Source: Pseudomonadota bacterium (GTDB lineage: Bacteria > Pseudomonadota > Alphaproteobacteria > Rhizobiales > Rhizobiaceae). Taken from it: 64,000 nt of DNA. The notes under the pieces were generated by a model. The model searched no databases. It was not told the origin of the DNA and worked only from the letters and a program-made list of their open reading frames with translations. A program made the position numbers and the translations under genes. Shown one piece after another: positions 48,492-56,399 of the stretch; the stretch's first letter is position 1, and each line of letters opens with the position of its first letter. Location: NCBI GenBank assembly GCA_020161665.1, contig JAIUPA010000009.1, positions 16,943 to 80,942 of the forward strand, given 5' to 3'.

Positions 48492-48950
48492 TTACTGGCA
48501 GAGATCCGCCCATTCGGCATCAACCAGAGCCGCCATGCGTTCCGGTGCAACCTTGACCGCCGCATTGGTTCCGCCCGCGGCCGGAACGACGATCTCGTAA
48601 TTTTTCAGCGAGACATCGCAGTAGACCTTCACGGGCGCTGGCAAACCAAACGGGCAAACACCGCCGACAGGATGGCTCGTCAGGGCCACCACGCTTTCGG
48701 CATCCAGCATGCGCGGCTTGATGCCAAAGCGATCCTTGAACTTGCGATTTTCCAGCCGACGCATACCCGCCGTGACAATCAGCGCCACATCATCGCCGAT
48801 TTTCACGGCAATGGTTTTCGCGATCTGGTCGGGTTCAACACTGTGCGTTGCCGCAGCCTCCGCAACCGTGGCGGAGCTTGTTTCGGTTTCGAGGACCTCA
48901 AGGTCGGGGGCATGCGCCGCGAAGAAGGCGCGAACAGATTCGATGCTCAT
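48492..48950 (-). CDS. YbaK/ProX-type aminoacyl-tRNA deacylase
   Basis: A 152-residue cytoplasmic editing-domain protein that should hydrolyse mischarged tRNA (for example Cys- or Ala-tRNA-Pro). DQIAKTIAVKIGDDVALIVTAG near residue 42 contains the conserved Lys. SHPVGGVCPFGLP near 103 is the substrate-pocket motif, and VPAAGGTNAAVKV follows. The ATG at 48950 starts MSIESVRAFFAAHAPD; a 57-codon upstream extension has no homology character. It is divergent from the sRNA locus. Confidence 0.88.
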   Translation of the reverse strand: MSIESVRAFFAAHAPDLEVLETETSSATVAEAAATHSVEPDQIAKTIAVKIGDDVALIVTAGMRRLENRKFKDRFGIKPRMLDAESVVALTSHPVGGVCPFGLPAPVKVYCDVSLKNYEIVVPAAGGTNAAVKVAPERMAALVDAEWADLCQ

Positions 48951-49057
48951 GGCGAAAAGACTAACCTTTGGGCAATTTGCAGGCAATGGCGAAAGTAAGC
49001 TATGCGTTTGGCGCATACCAGCACTACCGTAATGTGTCTGTTTTTTAGGCGCGTTTA

Positions 49058-49064
49058 CTATATT
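49058..49064 (+). promoter_or_regulatory. candidate -10 of the alpha-r14 sRNA
   Basis: CTATATT on the plus strand matches the rhizobial housekeeping -10 (CTATAT). It would place the start of transcription near 49071, giving a 119-nt RNA ending at the U-run. The -35 position (about 49035-49040, TGTCTG) is poor, so an extra activator motif is likely. Confidence 0.45.
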
Positions 49065-49070
49065 CTGAAA

Positions 49071-49189
49071 ATGTCCAAGCGGCGCATTTCTCCTCCCGGC
49101 GCACTTGGTTTGGACTGACAACGCCCTCCTCCCGGTTGTCAGTCAGTTTCAGCAGCCCGGCCCCTCCTCCCGAGGCCGGGCTGTTTTTA
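49071..49189 (+). ncRNA. alpha-r14 / NfeR1-family sRNA with three anti-Shine-Dalgarno loops
   Basis: Three hairpins in a row each expose the identical loop motif CTCCTCCC (49090-49097, 49126-49133, 49164-49171). The stems are GCGC/GCGC (weak), GACTGACAAC/GTTGTCAGTC (49113-49144, 10 perfect pairs) and CAGCCCGGCC/GGCCGGGCTG (49153-49183, 10 perfect pairs) followed by TTTTTATT as terminator. Three identical unpaired anti-SD motifs are the hallmark of the rhizobial alpha-r14 sRNAs (NfeR1 in S. meliloti), related to the CCUCCUCCC 'cuckoo' RNAs, which repress translation of many transporter mRNAs. Length about 119 nt fits the family. Confidence 0.85.
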
Positions 49190-49305
49190 TTTCGGTCGCA
49201 CCCCTTGCGGCATCCATAAGGCCCACCCATATCAGTCTCATCGGTTGAACGATGAAGGGTTCGGAAACGGGCTCGGGCGATTGCCTTGACCAGAAGTCGC
49301 TGCCG

Positions 49306-49320
49306 TTAACGTTTTGTTAA
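49306..49320 (+). promoter_or_regulatory. CtrA-like binding site
   Basis: TTAA-CGTTTTG-TTAA, followed by CCAT, matches the full CtrA pattern TTAA-N7-TTAA and the rhizobial half-site TTAACCAT. It sits directly upstream of the structured-RNA candidate at 49326. Binding is not demonstrated, and AT-rich motifs occur by chance. Confidence 0.4.
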
Positions 49321-49325
49321 CCATT

Positions 49326-49475
49326 GGCGCGCATTCTGATCTCAAGAGCGATGTGGAGTTTCTCCAACGCGCCGTGAAATCGATAATTAAATCCGGACCG
49401 GATGGCTGACCACGGATGTACTGGCAGTACCGGCAGACGGATTTGGGAAAGGTCGGGCATGCCCGGCCTTTTTGT
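49326..49475 (+). ncRNA. candidate structured RNA of unknown family
   Basis: About 150 bases with no credible ORF fold into nested stems on the plus strand. GGCGCG/CGCGCC (49326-49373) encloses TGGAG-TTT-CTCCA. AAATCCG/CGGATTT (49389-49444) encloses CCGG/CCGG and the local palindrome GTACTG-G-CAGTAC. The end is a terminator at 49451-49473, GGTCGGGC-AT-GCCCGGCC then TTTTT, with one G-U pair. A CtrA-like site lies just upstream. I do not recognise the family. It lacks the CTCCTCCC loops of its neighbour. Confidence 0.5.
49451..49473 (+). terminator. rho-independent terminator of the structured RNA candidate
   Basis: GGTCGGGC pairs with GCCCGGCC (one wobble) with a minimal AT loop, then TTTTTG. 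No coding gene on the plus strand ends upstream of it. Confidence 0.75.
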
Positions 49476-49499
49476 TTTCCGGGCTTTAAAAGACCCATG

Positions 49500-49526
49500 A
49501 AAAAGGGCGCTTGAAGCGCCCTTTTT
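49500..49526. terminator. bidirectional terminator after the adenosine kinase gene
   Basis: AAAAAGGGCGCT pairs perfectly with AGCGCCCTTTTT around TGA. It has A-runs and T-runs on both sides, so it can end the minus-strand kinase transcript and any plus-strand read-through from the RNA locus. Confidence 0.85.
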
Positions 49527-49547
49527 TGTTGTCTTGCGCGCCTGGTA

Positions 49548-50540
49548 TCAAACCAGACCGGCCTTGACGGCGGCGTCCTTCAGCGAACTCATCGGGCGCG
49601 GCCCAATCTGGGCAATGACGATGGAAGCTGCGAGGCAACCCAGACGACCGCAGTCTTCCAGCGAACGGCCATTGGTATATCCATAGAGGAACCCGGCGGC
49701 GAACAGATCGCCAGCCCCCGTCGTGTCGAGAACGTTTTCCACCACATAGGCTGGAACAGCAATGCGCTCGCCACCCGAAAGGATGACCGCACCCTCTTCG
49801 CTCATCGTGACGGCGGCCAGACGGCAATCGGCGGCAAGCTTCGTCAGCGCCTCGTCGAAATCTTCCGTTTCGTAAAGCGAGAGCGCTTCCTGCTTGTTCG
49901 AGAACACGATGTCGACCGTTCCCGAGCGCATCAGATCGAGGAACTCGGCGCGGTAACGGCCCACGCAGAAGCTGTCAGACAACGTCATCGAAACTTCGCG
50001 GCCATTTTCATGGGCGATACGGGCGCAGTCCAGAATGGCATCCTTGGCGCGCGGCGGGTCCCAGAGATAGCCTTCGAAATAGGTCACCTTGGAACCGGCG
50101 ACAACGGCGGGGTCCACATCTTCCGGACCGAACTCGACGCAGGCGCCGAGATAGGTGTTCATCGAACGCTCACTGTCCGGCGTCACGAAAATCATGCAGC
50201 GCGCGGTCGGCGTCGTGGTCGAAAGCGGGCTGGTGCCGAAATGGACGCCCTGAGCGCGGATGTCGTGGCGGAAAATGCCGCCGAGCGCATCATCGGCCAC
50301 CTTGCCGAAATAGGCGGCGCGACCGCCAAAATTGGCAATGCCAGCGGCCGTGTTCCCGGCGCTGCCGCCCGAAGCTTCAACCGCCGGCCCCATGAGGCTG
50401 TAAAGCTTTTCCGCACGCTCCGCCCCGATGAGGTTCATCGCACCCTTGATGATCTCGTTTTCCTCAAGGAACGCGTCTTCGCAGCGGGAGATAATGTCGA
50501 CAATGGCATTGCCGACGGTGAGTACGTCAAATTGCGTCAT
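49548..50540 (-). CDS. PfkB-family carbohydrate kinase, probable adenosine kinase
   Basis: Cytoplasmic ribokinase-fold enzyme of 330 residues. The N-terminal GNAIVDIISRCEDAFL and PfkB signature 1 around GGSAGNTAAGIANFGGRAAYFGKVADD (residues 58-85) are clear. Signature 2, DTTGAGDLFAAGFLYGYTNG near 270, carries the catalytic Asp. This arrangement matches rhizobial adenosine kinases, which phosphorylate adenosine to AMP, but a sugar substrate cannot be excluded. The upstream 350 bases (50541-50889) hold a Pho box and a doubtful small ORF. Confidence 0.88.
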   Translation of the reverse strand: MTQFDVLTVGNAIVDIISRCEDAFLEENEIIKGAMNLIGAERAEKLYSLMGPAVEASGGSAGNTAAGIANFGGRAAYFGKVADDALGGIFRHDIRAQGVHFGTSPLSTTTPTARCMIFVTPDSERSMNTYLGACVEFGPEDVDPAVVAGSKVTYFEGYLWDPPRAKDAILDCARIAHENGREVSMTLSDSFCVGRYRAEFLDLMRSGTVDIVFSNKQEALSLYETEDFDEALTKLAADCRLAAVTMSEEGAVILSGGERIAVPAYVVENVLDTTGAGDLFAAGFLYGYTNGRSLEDCGRLGCLAASIVIAQIGPRPMSSLKDAAVKAGLV

Positions 50541-50630
50541 GAAACCCGGACCCCAAGAAATCTTTGCGCGACGGTATAACGGTTTTTTCCCGGCAGGGAA
50601 GCCGAAATGACCCGCATTGCAGCATGAAAT

Positions 50631-50664
50631 CTGTCATACGCCTGTCATGGCCCGAGGCTAGAAA
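50631..50664 (+). promoter_or_regulatory. near-perfect Pho box and -10
   Basis: CTGTCAT-ACGC-CTGTCAT at 50631-50648 has two perfect half-sites, the best Pho box in the window. TAGAAA starts exactly ten bases later, as at phnG. It points to the plus strand, toward the AEC transporter whose start is 226 bases downstream. On the minus strand the adenosine kinase start is 90 bases away, but the orientation is wrong for it. Confidence 0.75.
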
Positions 50665-50714
50665 GCCCGTGACGGGCGACGATCCACCCGTCCGGAAAGC
50701 CGCAGACGCAACCC

Positions 50715-50846
50715 ATGTTGTTTCATGCGGTCCCTTTCCGACCGGAAAGGCCCTTGTCGACCACGGATGAACTGGCGGCAGGCTTTCCGGACCCGGAAAG
50801 GGAGATGGCGATCGAATTGGTTCAATCCATTTGTCAGGTCACGTGA
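50715..50846 (+). CDS. doubtful 43-codon ORF in the Pho-driven leader
   Basis: ATG at 50715 opens a 43-codon frame ending at TGA 50844-50846, reading MLFHAVPFRPERPLSTTDE at the start and MAIELVQSICQVT at the end. It lies between the Pho box and the AEC gene. No Shine-Dalgarno sequence is evident and third-position GC is about 65 percent, lower than in neighbouring genes. It may be a leader peptide or chance. Confidence 0.2.
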   Translation: MLFHAVPFRPERPLSTTDELAAGFPDPEREMAIELVQSICQVT

Positions 50847-50889
50847 TATCCGTTAGACAACCCTAGTCGTTGTCCCGGATTTTCTCGCC

Positions 50890-51837
50890 ATGTCTGCCAT
50901 TGCCCTGAACGTCGCGCCCATCTTCATTCTCATCCTCGTGGGCTGGACACTGGCACGCACCGGATTTTTGAAAGCCAGCGTTGGCGACGGGCTTGGCGAA
51001 TTCGTCTTCAAGGTCGCCGTGCCGATGCTGATGTTTCGCACGCTGGCTGAAGCCGATTTCCACGGCGCATCACCCTTTCGCCTCTGGGCGGCCTATTTCG
51101 CCGGTGTCGGTATCACGTGGGCCGTCGCACATCTTGTCGCGCGCCACATCTTCGGCCGCGACGAGCAGATCGGTGTGATTGCCGGTGTTTCCGCCGCTTT
51201 CGCCAACAATGTCTTCATCGGCCTGCCGCTTGTTGGCCGCTCGGTGGGGGATGAGGGGCTGGTGGCGCTGTCCATCCTGCTCGCCATCCATCTGCCGGTG
51301 ATGATGATCATCGGCACGATCCTGATGGAGAATGCCACGCACCGCATGGCAGGTGGCGAGAAGCAGGGCATTCTGGCCATTTTGAAGCAGATTGGCCGCA
51401 ATCTGGTGACAAACCCGCTGGTGATCGGCCTTGTGGCCGGTCTCGCCTTCAATCTGTCCGGCCTGCCTTTGACGCCGGTCGGCAAGACCGTTGTGGACCA
51501 GATTGCCGGGATTGCCGGTGCTGCGGCGTTGATTTCGCTTGGCATGAGCCTGACGCGTTATTCCATTTCCGGGAACCTCGGCATTTCGACGGCCATGACG
51601 CTGCTCAAGCTTTTCCTCATGCCCGCTTGTGTCTATGCCGCCGCCAAGCTGCTTGGCCTGCCGCCCAGCTGGGTTTCGGCACTTGTCTTGACCTCTTCGG
51701 TGCCCACGGGTGTCAACGCCTGGCTGATTGCCAACCGCTTCGGGGCCGGGCAATCGCTCGCCGCCTCGACCATTTCCATCACCACACTCTTCGGCGTGCT
51801 TTCCGTGTCCTTCTGGGCCTGGTTGCTCGCCTCCTGA
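50890..51837 (+). CDS. AEC (auxin efflux carrier) family transporter
   Basis: Inner-membrane secondary carrier of 315 residues with about ten hydrophobic segments in two inverted halves. The first half starts APIFILILVGWTLARTGFLK and contains AAFANNVFIGLPLVGRSVGDEG. The second has NPLVIGLVAGLAFNLSGLPL and TSSVPTGVNAWLIANRFGAG. Family members move organic anions such as malate or malonate. A perfect Pho box 226 bases upstream suggests phosphate-starvation control, possibly organic-acid efflux to free mineral phosphate (inference). Confidence 0.9.
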   Translation: MSAIALNVAPIFILILVGWTLARTGFLKASVGDGLGEFVFKVAVPMLMFRTLAEADFHGASPFRLWAAYFAGVGITWAVAHLVARHIFGRDEQIGVIAGVSAAFANNVFIGLPLVGRSVGDEGLVALSILLAIHLPVMMIIGTILMENATHRMAGGEKQGILAILKQIGRNLVTNPLVIGLVAGLAFNLSGLPLTPVGKTVVDQIAGIAGAAALISLGMSLTRYSISGNLGISTAMTLLKLFLMPACVYAAAKLLGLPPSWVSALVLTSSVPTGVNAWLIANRFGAGQSLAASTISITTLFGVLSVSFWAWLLAS

Positions 51838-51851
51838 AAGCGCACAGACAA

Positions 51852-51881
51852 AAGGCCCGGCAGGTTTCCCCGCCGGGCCTT
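51852..51881. terminator. bidirectional terminator between AEC transporter and cytochrome c genes
   Basis: AAGGCCCGGC pairs perfectly with GCCGGGCCTT around a ten-base loop in the gap between two convergent genes. The T-run is short on the plus side and TTTT on the minus side. Confidence 0.75.
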
Positions 51882-51915
51882 GAATAGGCATCCCCCGATG
51901 CGAAAGACTTCCGGC

Positions 51916-52449
51916 TCAGGGAAGCGGCTGCGGCGAAGCCGACTGGCTGTTCAGCCAAGCCAGAAGGTTGGCGCGGTCAACATCCTTCTTCAGGCCAGCG
52001 AAGGCCATCTTGTTGCCCGGGACTTCCTTCTTGGGGTCCGTCAGGTAGGCGTTGAGCTTTTCGAACGTCCAAGCCGGAACCGTACCGGCATGAGCCTTCA
52101 TGCCATCGGAGTAGGCAAAGCCTTCATGCGAGGCGACCGGGCGGCCAACAACGCCGTAAAGGTTCGGGCCAACCTTGTTCGGACCGCCCGAGGAGGCGTC
52201 ATGACAGGCGGCACACTTCTTGAACACAGCCTGACCGGCAGCGGCATCGGCGCTCGCCAGCAGTTCCGGCAGGGTCTTGGGAGCGGCCTGCTCGGTGGTG
52301 GCAGCAGCCGTATCTGCCGTGGCAATCACGTAGCCCGGCTTTTCCGGCGCCTTGTGGCTAAAAATCGCATTTCCGGTCACGCTCGCCAGCGCTGCAACGA
52401 CCACCGTGCTGACGATAGCGCCCGCACCCTTGAAAACAATACCTATCAT
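51916..52449 (-). CDS. membrane-anchored c-type cytochrome (CycM-like)
   Basis: A 177-residue monohaem cytochrome c. The N-terminal segment [20 protein letters not shown] is an uncleaved membrane anchor, followed by a Pro/Ala-rich linker. The haem site CAACH is near residue 95 and the axial Met is in GNKMAFAG near 150. GAGAGGGA seven bases before ATG 52449 sets the start. CycM-type proteins carry electrons between the bc1 complex and terminal oxidases in the periplasm of alphaproteobacteria. Confidence 0.9.
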   Translation of the reverse strand: MIGIVFKGAGAIVSTVVVAALASVTGNAIFSHKAPEKPGYVIATADTAAATTEQAAPKTLPELLASADAAAGQAVFKKCAACHDASSGGPNKVGPNLYGVVGRPVASHEGFAYSDGMKAHAGTVPAWTFEKLNAYLTDPKKEVPGNKMAFAGLKKDVDRANLLAWLNSQSASPQPLP

Positions 52450-52607
52450 TGACCGTCCCTCTCCATGTGGAAGCCAGCAACCCAAAGAAGGGCCACCTTG
52501 AATTTGCGCGGAACCTATGTCTTTTGACAGTTCGTTGCAATATCATTTGCCTGCTAGATTCCACGACTATCGTGCCATTTCGCGGGATGCTTTTAAAGGG
52601 CTTCTCC

Positions 52608-53366
52608 ATGTCGACTTTCGATTCAAACCGGATTTTGGTGCTGATACCGGCCCGAATGGCTTCAACGCGCCTTCCCGGCAAGCCTCTGGCCGATATTGCA
52701 GGCCTTCCGATGATCGTTCAGGTGGCCAAACGGGCCGAAGAGGCCAAGGTGGGGCGAATAATTGTCGCAGTGGATGACCAGCGCGTCTTCGATGCCGTGT
52801 CGGCTGCCGGTTTCACCGCCGTGATGACCGCAGAAAGCCATCAATCCGGCTCCGACCGAATCTTTGAAGCGCTTCAGGCCGCCGATCCGGACGGCAAGGC
52901 GGAGATTGTCATCAATGTTCAGGGTGATCTTCCGACCATCGAGGCGGAAGCGATCCATGCCGCGCTTCGTCCGCTCGAAAACCCGGATGTCGATATTGCC
53001 ACACTGACGACGGAAATTTCCGAAGAGGCTGAAAAGACCAATCCCAACGTGGTGAAGGTTGTGGGTTCGCCCCTTTCGCCGTCGCGCCTGAAGGCGCTCT
53101 ACTTTACCCGCGCCACGGCCCCTTACGGTGACGGCCCGCTTTATCACCACATCGGGCTTTATGCCTACCGCCGCGCAGCGCTTGAAAAATTCGTAGCGCT
53201 CGGCCCCTCACCGCTCGAACAGCGCGAAAAGCTGGAACAGCTTCGCGCGCTAGAAGCAGGCATGCGCATCGACGCGGAAATCGTTGATGGTGTGCCGCTT
53301 GGCGTCGATACGCCCGCCGACCTTGAAAAAGCCCGGCTCATTCTTGCCTCCAGAAAAACGGCCTGA
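52608..53366 (+). CDS. kdsB: 3-deoxy-manno-octulosonate cytidylyltransferase
   Basis: Cytoplasmic CMP-Kdo synthetase of 252 residues that activates Kdo for lipopolysaccharide. [19 protein letters not shown] at residue 11 is the nucleotide-binding motif, [10 protein letters not shown] near 77 and VNVQGD-like [11 protein letters not shown] near 98 bind metal and CTP, and [13 protein letters not shown] and [10 protein letters not shown] occur in the C-terminal part. ATG 52608 is favoured; ATG 52587 is in frame. pheA follows five bases after the stop. Confidence 0.95.
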   Translation: MSTFDSNRILVLIPARMASTRLPGKPLADIAGLPMIVQVAKRAEEAKVGRIIVAVDDQRVFDAVSAAGFTAVMTAESHQSGSDRIFEALQAADPDGKAEIVINVQGDLPTIEAEAIHAALRPLENPDVDIATLTTEISEEAEKTNPNVVKVVGSPLSPSRLKALYFTRATAPYGDGPLYHHIGLYAYRRAALEKFVALGPSPLEQREKLEQLRALEAGMRIDAEIVDGVPLGVDTPADLEKARLILASRKTA

Positions 53367-53371
53367 CCAAC

Positions 53372-54226
53372 ATGATCCAGAAAACCAACAGGATCGCCTT
53401 CCAGGGTGATTTCGGCGCCAATTCCGACATGGCCTGCCGCGACATGTTTCCCAGCATGGAGCCGCTGCCCTGCCCCACCTTTGAAGACGCGTTCACGGCG
53501 CTGGAAAATGGCGATGCCGACCTCGCCATGATCCCGATCGAGAACACCATTGCGGGCCGCGTGGCAGACATTCATTACCTGCTGCCGCTTTCGCGCCTCA
53601 ACATCGTCGGCGAATACTTCATGCCCATCCGCTTCCAGCTGATGGTGTTGCCCGGCGTTGTGACCGACGAGATCCGCACCGTGCACAGCCATATCCATGC
53701 GCTTGGCCAGTGCCGCAAGATCATCCGCGCAAATGGCTGGAAGGCCGTGGTGGCGGGCGATACCGCCGGGGCTGCCAAGCTGGTTTCGGAACGCGGCGAC
53801 CGCTCGATGGCAGCGCTTGCCCCGCGTCTGGCCGCTGGTCTTTACGGTCTTGATATCGTGGCCGAAAATGTCGAGGACACGGACAATAACGTCACCCGCT
53901 TCGTCATCCTGTCGCGCGATGAAAAATGGGCGCGCCGCGAAAAGGACGAGGAAATCATTGTTACCACCTTCGTCTTTAATGTGCGCAACATTCCCGCCGC
54001 GCTCTACAAGGCGCTCGGCGGCTTTGCGACCAACGGCATCAACATGACGAAGCTTGAAAGCTACCAGATCGGCGGGCGCTTCATCGCCACGCAGTTCTAC
54101 GCCGATATTCAGGGCCACCCCGATGACGAGCCGGTGCGCCGGGCGCTGGAGGAATTGCGCTTCTTCTCCGAGAAGGTGCGCGTTCTGGGCGTCTACAAGG
54201 GCCACCCAATGCGCAGCGAACTCTAA
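53372..54226 (+). CDS. pheA: prephenate dehydratase (monofunctional)
   Basis: A 284-residue cytoplasmic enzyme that makes phenylpyruvate for phenylalanine synthesis. The N-terminal catalytic part has AFQGDFGANSDMACRDMFP, DLAMIPIENTIAGRVADIHYLL and DTAGAAKLV, and the TRF motif appears as NNVTRFVILSRDE near 180. The C-terminal ACT domain (about 200-275) has the regulatory motif NMTKLESYQIGGRFIATQFY, where phenylalanine binds. There is no chorismate mutase domain. Confidence 0.96.
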   Translation: MIQKTNRIAFQGDFGANSDMACRDMFPSMEPLPCPTFEDAFTALENGDADLAMIPIENTIAGRVADIHYLLPLSRLNIVGEYFMPIRFQLMVLPGVVTDEIRTVHSHIHALGQCRKIIRANGWKAVVAGDTAGAAKLVSERGDRSMAALAPRLAAGLYGLDIVAENVEDTDNNVTRFVILSRDEKWARREKDEEIIVTTFVFNVRNIPAALYKALGGFATNGINMTKLESYQIGGRFIATQFYADIQGHPDDEPVRRALEELRFFSEKVRVLGVYKGHPMRSEL

Positions 54227-54230
54227 AAGG

Positions 54231-54254
54231 AAAAGGGGCCTTTCGGCCCCTTTT
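54231..54254. terminator. bidirectional terminator between pheA and the VOC gene
   Basis: AAAAGGGGCC-TTTC-GGCCCCTTTT is a perfect 10-bp stem with A- and T-runs built in, placed four bases after the pheA stop and one base from the stop of the convergent VOC gene. Confidence 0.88.
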
Positions 54255-54255
54255 C

Positions 54256-54633
54256 TTATTCCTTGTCCGGTTCACAGAAGCGGATGCGGTTGCCATCGGG
54301 ATCGGTGACGACAAAGGTCGGGCCGAAATCCATCACCGTTAGCGGCTGGAGGATGGTGAGGCCCGCCGCTTCTGCCATCGCGAACCGGGCGGCCACGCCG
54401 CCAGCTTCCGGGATCATCACGCCGATTTCAAAGCCACCGCGTTCGGCAGGTGCTTCCGGCTTGACCATGGACCGGCGCCACAGGCCGAAAAGACGACCAC
54501 CCGGCAGCGGCACGGCGGTAAAATTCTCCGAAGAGGCAAAGGTCTCGACGCCCAGAAGGTCGCGATAAAAAGCGGCGCTCTTTTCCGGGTTTTCGACATA
54601 AAGAATGGTGAGGTTGAGATCGAGGCTGGTCAT
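54256..54633 (-). CDS. VOC (glyoxalase/bleomycin resistance) superfamily protein
   Basis: A 125-residue protein with two beta-alpha-beta-beta-beta modules. It starts TSLDLNLTILYVENPEKSAAFYRDLLGVET, the typical VOC opening, and ends FVVTDPDGNRIRFCEPDKE with the second metal-ligand region. AAGGAG six bases before ATG 54633 supports this start over one six bases upstream. The fold binds a divalent metal and may act as a lyase, dioxygenase or binding protein; the substrate cannot be assigned. Confidence 0.85.
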   Translation of the reverse strand: MTSLDLNLTILYVENPEKSAAFYRDLLGVETFASSENFTAVPLPGGRLFGLWRRSMVKPEAPAERGGFEIGVMIPEAGGVAARFAMAEAAGLTILQPLTVMDFGPTFVVTDPDGNRIRFCEPDKE

Positions 54634-54728
54634 GGTCATCTCCTTCGCACGGCTTCGTGCATTTGGTTTCGATGGCCAGACCTTAGGCTCTAGCACTGTC
54701 AATTCATGTCAGTAGTGATTGGCCGCCA

Positions 54729-55433
54729 TCAGGGTTGCGTTGACGTCGACATGCCTTGTGACACCTTCCATTCGGCGAGAAGCGCTGCCCGGCGGCGCGG
54801 GTAACGCCTGCCAGTTTCGGAAAGGGCCGAGATGCGATCCGTGCGGAAGCTGCGGAAATCGCCGCGCAATTCGCACCAGGCCAGAACGACGCGCACCCGC
54901 TCGAAATAGGCGAGCGCAAAAGGCCAGATCGTGCGCTGGCTTTCCGCGCCCTGCTCATTGCGATAGTCGATGCGTACCACGCGCTCGCGGCGGATGGCTT
55001 CGCGCAACAGCCCCACATCGGTGGTGTCGGCCAGTTGATCGCGACGCGGCACCATGAGCGCCGTGCGGTCCAGCGTCTCGCGCAATTCCTCCGGTAGCAC
55101 GGCGGCGATCTTGGCCAGAACATCGCGGGCCGCACCGGCCAAGGCCGCATCGGTGGCCCCGGCCACCCAGCGGGAGCCCAGCACCAGCGCCTCGATTTCT
55201 TCGGCGGAAAACATCAAAGGCGGCAGCATGAAGCCCGGCTGCAGCAGATAGCCGATGCCGGCCTCGCCCTCAATCGGCGCGCCCTGTGCCCGAAGGCTCG
55301 CAATATCGCGATAGAGCGTGCGCAGGCTGACGCCGGTCTCCTCCGCCAGATCGGCACCCGAGACGGGGCGGCGATGGCGGCGAAGAACCTGAATGAGGGT
55401 CAGCAAGCGCTCGGCACGCGAGATCGGCGTCAC
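54729..55433 (-). CDS. YafY-like transcriptional regulator (DeoR-type HTH plus WYL domain)
   Basis: A 234-residue regulator. The HTH at 5-60 reads RLLTLIQVLRRHRRPVSGAD and TGVSLRTLYRDIASLRAQGA. The WYL-type ligand domain covers about 135-215, with RVVRIDYRNEQGAE and TIWPFALAYFERVRVVLAWC, the latter in place of the usual W-Y-L core. The start is a GTG eight bases after the nudC stop and no internal ATG fits. It may control the neighbouring VOC gene, which runs the same way 95 bases downstream (inference). Confidence 0.87.
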   Translation of the reverse strand: MTPISRAERLLTLIQVLRRHRRPVSGADLAEETGVSLRTLYRDIASLRAQGAPIEGEAGIGYLLQPGFMLPPLMFSAEEIEALVLGSRWVAGATDAALAGAARDVLAKIAAVLPEELRETLDRTALMVPRRDQLADTTDVGLLREAIRRERVVRIDYRNEQGAESQRTIWPFALAYFERVRVVLAWCELRGDFRSFRTDRISALSETGRRYPRRRAALLAEWKVSQGMSTSTQP

Positions 55434-55440
55434 GGGCGGC

Positions 55441-56397
55441 TCAGGTCCGGTCCAGCCAGTCGCGCATCAAGCGGTGGGCGACGGCACCCGATGGCGGCGC
55501 AAACATTTCGGCCTCGCCGTGGCGGCTGGCAAGAAGCGTGCGCAGCTCGTCCCGCGTGAACCAGCGGCAATCGTCCATCTCATCGCGGTCGATGGTGATT
55601 TCGGTCGTCACCGCCTCGGCGTAGAAAGCCACCATCATCTGGTGCGGCATGGGCCAGGGTTGCGAGGCGTGGTAACGCACTCGTCCGATCTTCACGCCCG
55701 CCTCTTCTGCGGTTTCGCGCCGCACAGCGTCTTCCAGCGTCTCGCCCGGCTCCACAAAGCCCGCTAGGCAGGAGTAAAGCCCCGGCATGAAATGAAGGGC
55801 GCGGCCGAGCAGACAACGGTCGCCCGCCACATCAATGGTCAGCATGATCACCACCGGGTCCATGCGCGGGAAAATCGCGTGTTCGCAGGTCGTACAGACC
55901 CGCTTGTAGCCGCCGCTGCGGCTTTCCATGCGCCCGCCGCAGCGACCGCAGAAGCGATGATCGGCATTCCAGCGGATCAGGCTTGCGGCTTGGGCAAACT
56001 CACCCAGAAGCTCCGGGGCGAGATCATATTCGCGGATCAGAGAACGGCCATCCGTCAGACGAAACGGGCTTGCCGGATCATCCGCATTGATGTTGACCGA
56101 GATCGCCAGCCGCGGTGCGCCATCAGCCCCGTGACCGAGAAGGACAGCCTCATCCACATCCGGGTCGAGATCGGTCAGTTCGTAGGGCGCGAACAACGGA
56201 TCGACCACAGTGTTTTCGTGCTTCAGCAGCAGCTTGCCATCACAGAACGCGAAAACCCGGGCGCTGCGATCCTTCAGCGCCTTGATCGCGCAATCATCGG
56301 TGCGGTGCTCCGAGGCACGTTCCAGACGATTATGGGAAAAGGACGTCAGGGCACTCGCCTCCGGATAGGTCGGGAGGCTGTCGAAAATGTTCGCCAT
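55441..56397 (-). CDS. nudC: NAD(+)/NADH pyrophosphatase, Nudix family (NudC; RNA NAD-decapping type)
   Basis: A 318-residue hydrolase that cuts NAD(H) and can remove NAD caps from RNA. The zinc ribbon CGRCGGRM and CTTCEHAIFPR is near residues 150-180. The Nudix box GFVEPGETLEDAVRRETAEE AGV, with the catalytic glutamates, is near 215. The downstream SQPWPMPHQMM matches the NudC subgroup motif SQPWPFPxS in four core positions. It starts three bases after the HIT gene stop, so the two are probably co-transcribed. Confidence 0.92.
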   Translation of the reverse strand: MANIFDSLPTYPEASALTSFSHNRLERASEHRTDDCAIKALKDRSARVFAFCDGKLLLKHENTVVDPLFAPYELTDLDPDVDEAVLLGHGADGAPRLAISVNINADDPASPFRLTDGRSLIREYDLAPELLGEFAQAASLIRWNADHRFCGRCGGRMESRSGGYKRVCTTCEHAIFPRMDPVVIMLTIDVAGDRCLLGRALHFMPGLYSCLAGFVEPGETLEDAVRRETAEEAGVKIGRVRYHASQPWPMPHQMMVAFYAEAVTTEITIDRDEMDDCRWFTRDELRTLLASRHGEAEMFAPPSGAVAHRLMRDWLDRT

Positions 56398-56399
56398 GG

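Noticed and set aside
49238..49498. 86-codon minus-strand frame across the second ncRNA locus
   Set aside because: It runs through a terminator and the stems of the RNA candidate, and its composition shows no protein-like pattern.
50715..50846. Calling the 43-codon leader ORF a real gene
   Set aside because: Listed only at low confidence: no ribosome site and weak codon bias. Comparative data would be needed.
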